DNA of 5,173 nucleotides from JBAXEO01 sp964541375. Lineage in GTDB: Bacteria > Actinomycetota > Coriobacteriia > Anaerosomatales > JAAXUF01. Location of the stretch: contig CAZIPT010000100.1 in the NCBI GenBank assembly GCA_964541375.1, positions 1-5,173 on the forward strand. Direction: 5' to 3'. How positions within the stretch are numbered: position 1 is the stretch's first letter; every line of letters starts with the position of its first letter. Under the pieces are notes generated by a model that was given only the letters and a program-made list of their open reading frames with translations, had not been told where the DNA came from and searched no databases. The position numbers and the translations under genes are program-made. Below, in pieces: positions 1-3,300 of this stretch.

Positions 1-91
1 CACCCGTGAGCGCACACACCACCAGGATCAACAGGACGAGCGACGCTACGAGCGCTCCTCTTGAACGCTCCAGAGTGCATAGTGATGGCAC
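1..91 (-). CDS. N-terminus of an exported or membrane-anchored protein, 3'-partial
   Basis: Reading leftwards from a GTG at 89..91 gives 30 codons with a classic Sec-type start: a short n-region with Arg 9 and Arg 11, then an uninterrupted hydrophobic stretch from about residue 12 to 28 (ALVASLVLLILVVCALTG at its core). A GGAGG Shine-Dalgarno sits 9 bases upstream, which decides the start. Cys 26 follows Val-Val, a poor lipobox, so a lipoprotein is possible but not favoured over a cleavable signal peptide or an N-terminal anchor. The gene runs off the left edge, so its product is unknown. It lies 258 bases downstream of the cytochrome gene on the same strand and could be another component of the same extracellular electron-transfer locus; that link is inference from position only. 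Confidence 0.65.
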   Translation of the reverse strand, partial: MPSLCTLERSRGALVASLVLLILVVCALTG

Positions 92-100
92 TTTGAAACA

Positions 101-105
101 CCTCC
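101..105 (-). promoter_or_regulatory. Shine-Dalgarno for the left-edge gene
   Basis: The minus strand reads GGAGG here, 9 bases before the GTG at 89..91. It matches the anti-Shine-Dalgarno core and supports the GTG start over the out-of-frame ATG at 79..81, whose frame gives no signal peptide. Confidence 0.65.
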
Positions 106-138
106 GGAACCTGCAACCGAGCGGAAGGGCACGACAAC

Positions 139-167
139 ACTCTGCAGTGACAATTTGTGAACGTCAA
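139..167 (-). promoter_or_regulatory. Weak candidate promoter for the left-edge gene
   Basis: The minus strand has TTGACG (162..167), then 17 bases, then CAGAGT (139..144). The -35 element is good, but the -10 matches TATAAT at only three of six positions. The surrounding sequence is AT-rich for this window. If real, the left-edge gene can be transcribed separately from the cytochrome gene. This is a weak call. Confidence 0.2.
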
Positions 168-229
168 TTAGCTAAGCCTACCGTGTTCGACAGACACACG
201 TTGCACAGATTCCCAATTGACGAGGCCTC

Positions 230-252
230 GGCCTAGAACATCACTCTAGGCC
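230..252 (-). terminator. Candidate stem-loop after the cytochrome gene
   Basis: A perfect 7-base inverted repeat (GGCCTAG / CTAGGCC) with a 9-base loop lies about 100 bases past the cytochrome stop, next to the palindrome at 221..230. No T-run follows on the minus strand, so it is not a textbook intrinsic terminator. It could be an mRNA 3'-end stabiliser, an attenuator arm or chance. One arm overlaps bases 250..254, which could instead pair with 319..323, so two alternative folds are possible. Confidence 0.25.
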
Positions 253-349
253 CGTTCAGACCGGCTGCTCGGTATATGCCCACGCAGTCGGCATGGAGAC
301 ATCTCACCGATTGCGACCCGGGCAAGCGAGGCAGATCATGCGCCTCCCG

Positions 350-3300
350 TCAGTTGCCAAAGTAGACGATGTCGTCGACCCACAGGTTCGTGTTCTGGTA
401 GCCCTTGAAGAGCAGGCCGCTCGTCTTGGTGATGTTGTTGGTGCCCCGGAACGGGATGGCGGAGGTGGGGGCGGCTGCGGCCTTCAGGTCGGTCCAAGCG
501 TCGGCGATGTTTGAGCGACGCGAGAGAGTGTAGGTCTTGGTGGTGAAGTCGTAGAGCACGCGGTACTGCATCCAGCCCGTGGCGTAGGTGCCAACGGTGG
601 TGTAGCCACCTGTCGTGTAGCCGGTCGCCGTGCGGCTCGTGAAGACCTGCAGGGCGCCGGTGTTGGTGAAGTACAGGGTGAAGGCCTTGGACAGGTCGAC
701 GGCGTTATTGTCCTCGATAAGGCGCCTGGAGTTGGCGGTGTCGAAGTAGACCCAGAAGGTCTGGTATGCGCCGTCGCGGTCCATGTTGGCTGTGGCCGTC
801 TCCGCCACCCCGCCGTAGGCCGCTGTCGAGGGGCCCTGGACCCAGCCCGACAGGGTGCCGTTCTTGGCCCGCAGGCTGTCGTACTCGCGCTTGGCCGGCG
901 TGCCAAAGAGCACCCAGGGGGAAGCCAGATTCACACCGTCGGTGCCGCTCTCGAAGGTGCCATCAAACGGCGACACCCCGAGCGCCATAGCGCTCGCGGA
1001 ACCGCTGGATGCGCTCACGTTGCCATGAGTGTCGAGGGCCTTGAGCGTGTAGGTGTAGGTCGTACCGCTCAGACAGCCGGTGTCGGAGTAGGTGGTTCCG
1101 ACGATCGGGACGGTATTGACCTTGACCCCGTTGCGATAGAGATCGTAGCCGGCGAGGTCGATCTCCGAGTTCGCTGACCAGGACAGATCTATCCTGCGGT
1201 CGCCACCGACCGCCGCAAGGCCTGTGGGCGCGGCAGGCGCGAGATTGTCAATCGCGACCGCGGTGGATTCGGGCGATTTCGGCCCTTCGTTGCCGGCTGC
1301 GTCGACAGCCGAGACCGCGTAGTAGTACGTCACCCCGGTAAGCGCCGTGGTGTCGATATGGCTGGTAGTGGCATCCAGCGACACGGGCGCACCGTAGACG
1401 CCGGGCGCGATGCCTCGGTAGAGCCTGTATCCGGTGACTCCGCGCTTGTCGGTCGCGCCCGACCACGACAAGGTGATCGATCCGCCCTGATCTAACGGCG
1501 TGTCGGCAGAGAGCAACACCGTGGGGGCCGTCGGCGGCGTGAGGTCGGGCGGAATCGCCGTGGTCGAGGTCGATGGGGCGCTGGGATTGCTCTCATTGCC
1601 GTTGATGTCCACGGCGCGTAGTACATATGTATAGGAGGTCTCGTCCGAGCGTCCCGCGTCGGTGTAGGTCGTAGCCATAATGGGGATTGCGTTTACCCTG
1701 ACCCCATCGCGGTACAGGTAGTAGCCCATCAGGTCGGCGTCGACGTTGGGCGACCACGACAGGCCGATCAGGCCGGAGCCGACACCCAGCCCCTCGGCCG
1801 ACAAGTCAGTCGGGGCGGCGGGCGCCAGGTTGTCCACCGCCGTCACAGACACCTCGGGCGATTTCGGTCCGACGTTGCCGGCCGCGTCAACGGCCGCCAC
1901 GGCGTAGTAGTAGACTGTGCCGGTTTTCGCGGTCGTATCGGCATAGCTCTCAGCCGAGGAGAGCCCCTTCGGCGCCTCTGGATAGACTCCCGGGGCGGTG
2001 CCGCGGTAGAGCCGGTAACCGGCGACCCCGACGTCGTCGGTGGCGCCCGACCATGACAAAGTGACCGATCCTCCCTGGTCGGACGGTGTGTCCATGGCGG
2101 TCAAGGAGGTGGGTGCAGTCGGCGCGACGAAGTCTGGAGAACGCCTCGTCCAACCGGCGGTAGTTGTCGGCTCAGTGACCCATACGCTGTTCTGCAAGTA
2201 GCCCACCGTCGTCTCCACCGAGACTTGAGGCTTCGCGGACTCCGCATCGTCGATGAAGATCGGCGCCGAGATGGGACCGATTTGAAGCGCATCCACCTTC
2301 CACCCCGGTCCGTAGACGGAGTCATCGCACTTGTAGGCAAGACGTATCTTGACCATCTGGCCTGCATAGGCGGCTAGATCGAAGGTGGCGTTGGTCCAGA
2401 CGTCGACCGCTGCTGTGATGCCATTGCCCTGATTACGACCATAGGGATTCGCGGTGGTGGTGATACTACCGGGCATGTTGGTCCAGGTGGTGCCGCCGTC
2501 GGTCGAGACCTGAACGTAGCCGTAGTCCCAGCCATTCTCGATTTGATGGAATGACTTGAAGTTGATCACCGACGTCGGCGGCAGGATGCCGTCCGGTGAG
2601 ATCGTCATGTAGGACGTAAGTCCTTGTTTGTCGCCCGCGGGCAGAGTGTCCCACATGTAGACACCGTCGTAGGGCGCCGGCGAGAGAGTGTTCATCGCCC
2701 CGTGACAGTTGGCACAGTCGTTGGCCGGGTAGCTGGAGGCCATACCCGCCTCCTGGTAGAACTGCAGGTGGCATACCGTAATGCCGCATCCATACGGAAT
2801 GGCGTTGCCGGTTGATGCCGTCCTCAGAGGACCATGGACGTCCATCGCATTGCGGCCGGCGACCCGGGCACCGGACGGAGCGTTGAAACCGCCGTCGTAG
2901 TCGCGAGGTGCCTGGTGGATCGCACGAACGGCGTTGTAGCGCGCCGTACCTACGACGTTGTGGTTCTCAAGCCGCGTCCCATCATGGCACGCGTTGCACG
3001 TACCATCCCACGGGCCATCAAGCGCAAGGAAGGCGGCGCTCGTATGGCACTGATCGCAGCCGACCGAGATGGTCCTCGCGATGGACTGAGTGCTTGTCGA
3101 AGTGATACTCGCTATCTTGCGATTGTGCTCCTGGATGAGGTCGGTCGTGTGGCACGTCGTGCGCTCGTAGCGGCCGGAACCGGACGCTGCCGAGCAACCA
3201 CCGGGAAGCACCGTGTAGGACGCCGCCACCGAGTGGTCGGCGAGCGTCGCGATCGCACCATGTGGCTCCCGCCCGGCGACGGAGTGACAGCCGGATCCCG

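Larger units (their letters stand above)
92..349. other. 258-base intergenic region
   Basis: This gap separates the cytochrome stop from the next minus-strand start. It is less GC-rich than the flanking coding sequence, most visibly around 150..175. I see no convincing gene in it: plus-strand frames that cross it lack a supporting context and run antisense to the two minus-strand genes. It holds short inverted repeats at 328..332/342..346, 276..280/290..294 and 230..236/246..252, and a perfect 10-base palindrome at 221..230. None is followed on the minus strand by a T-tract, so no classical intrinsic terminator is evident. I did not recognise a known riboswitch family here. Confidence 0.6.

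Noticed and set aside
150..170. FNR/CRP-like operator in the AT-rich patch
   Set aside because: The sequence TTGTGAACGTCAA has TTG and CAA ends but neither the spacing nor the inner bases of an FNR (TTGAT-N4-ATCAA) or CRP (TGTGA-N6-TCACA) site.
6..236. Plus-strand open frame of 76 codons across the gap
   Set aside because: It overlaps the signal-peptide start and Shine-Dalgarno of the minus-strand gene. The translation has no domain, membrane segment or family resemblance.
92..349. c-di-GMP (GEMM-I), ZTP or cobalamin riboswitch
   Set aside because: I compared recalled consensus cores by eye. Short look-alike strings occur (for example a GTGGGCA on the minus strand near 279..285), but the paired partners and conserved loops do not follow.
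353..400. C-terminal sortase or membrane anchor
   Set aside because: The chain ends in WVDDIVYFGN right after a beta-strand. There is no LPxTG-like motif, hydrophobic helix or positively charged tail.
293..514. Plus-strand open frame of 73 codons
   Set aside because: Most of it is antisense to the C-terminal ConA-like domain, including a glycine run created by that domain's codons. No independent support.
2138..2671. Active secreted metalloprotease
   Set aside because: Only the accessory MAM-like module is seen; there is no HExxH zinc-binding motif in the visible protein.
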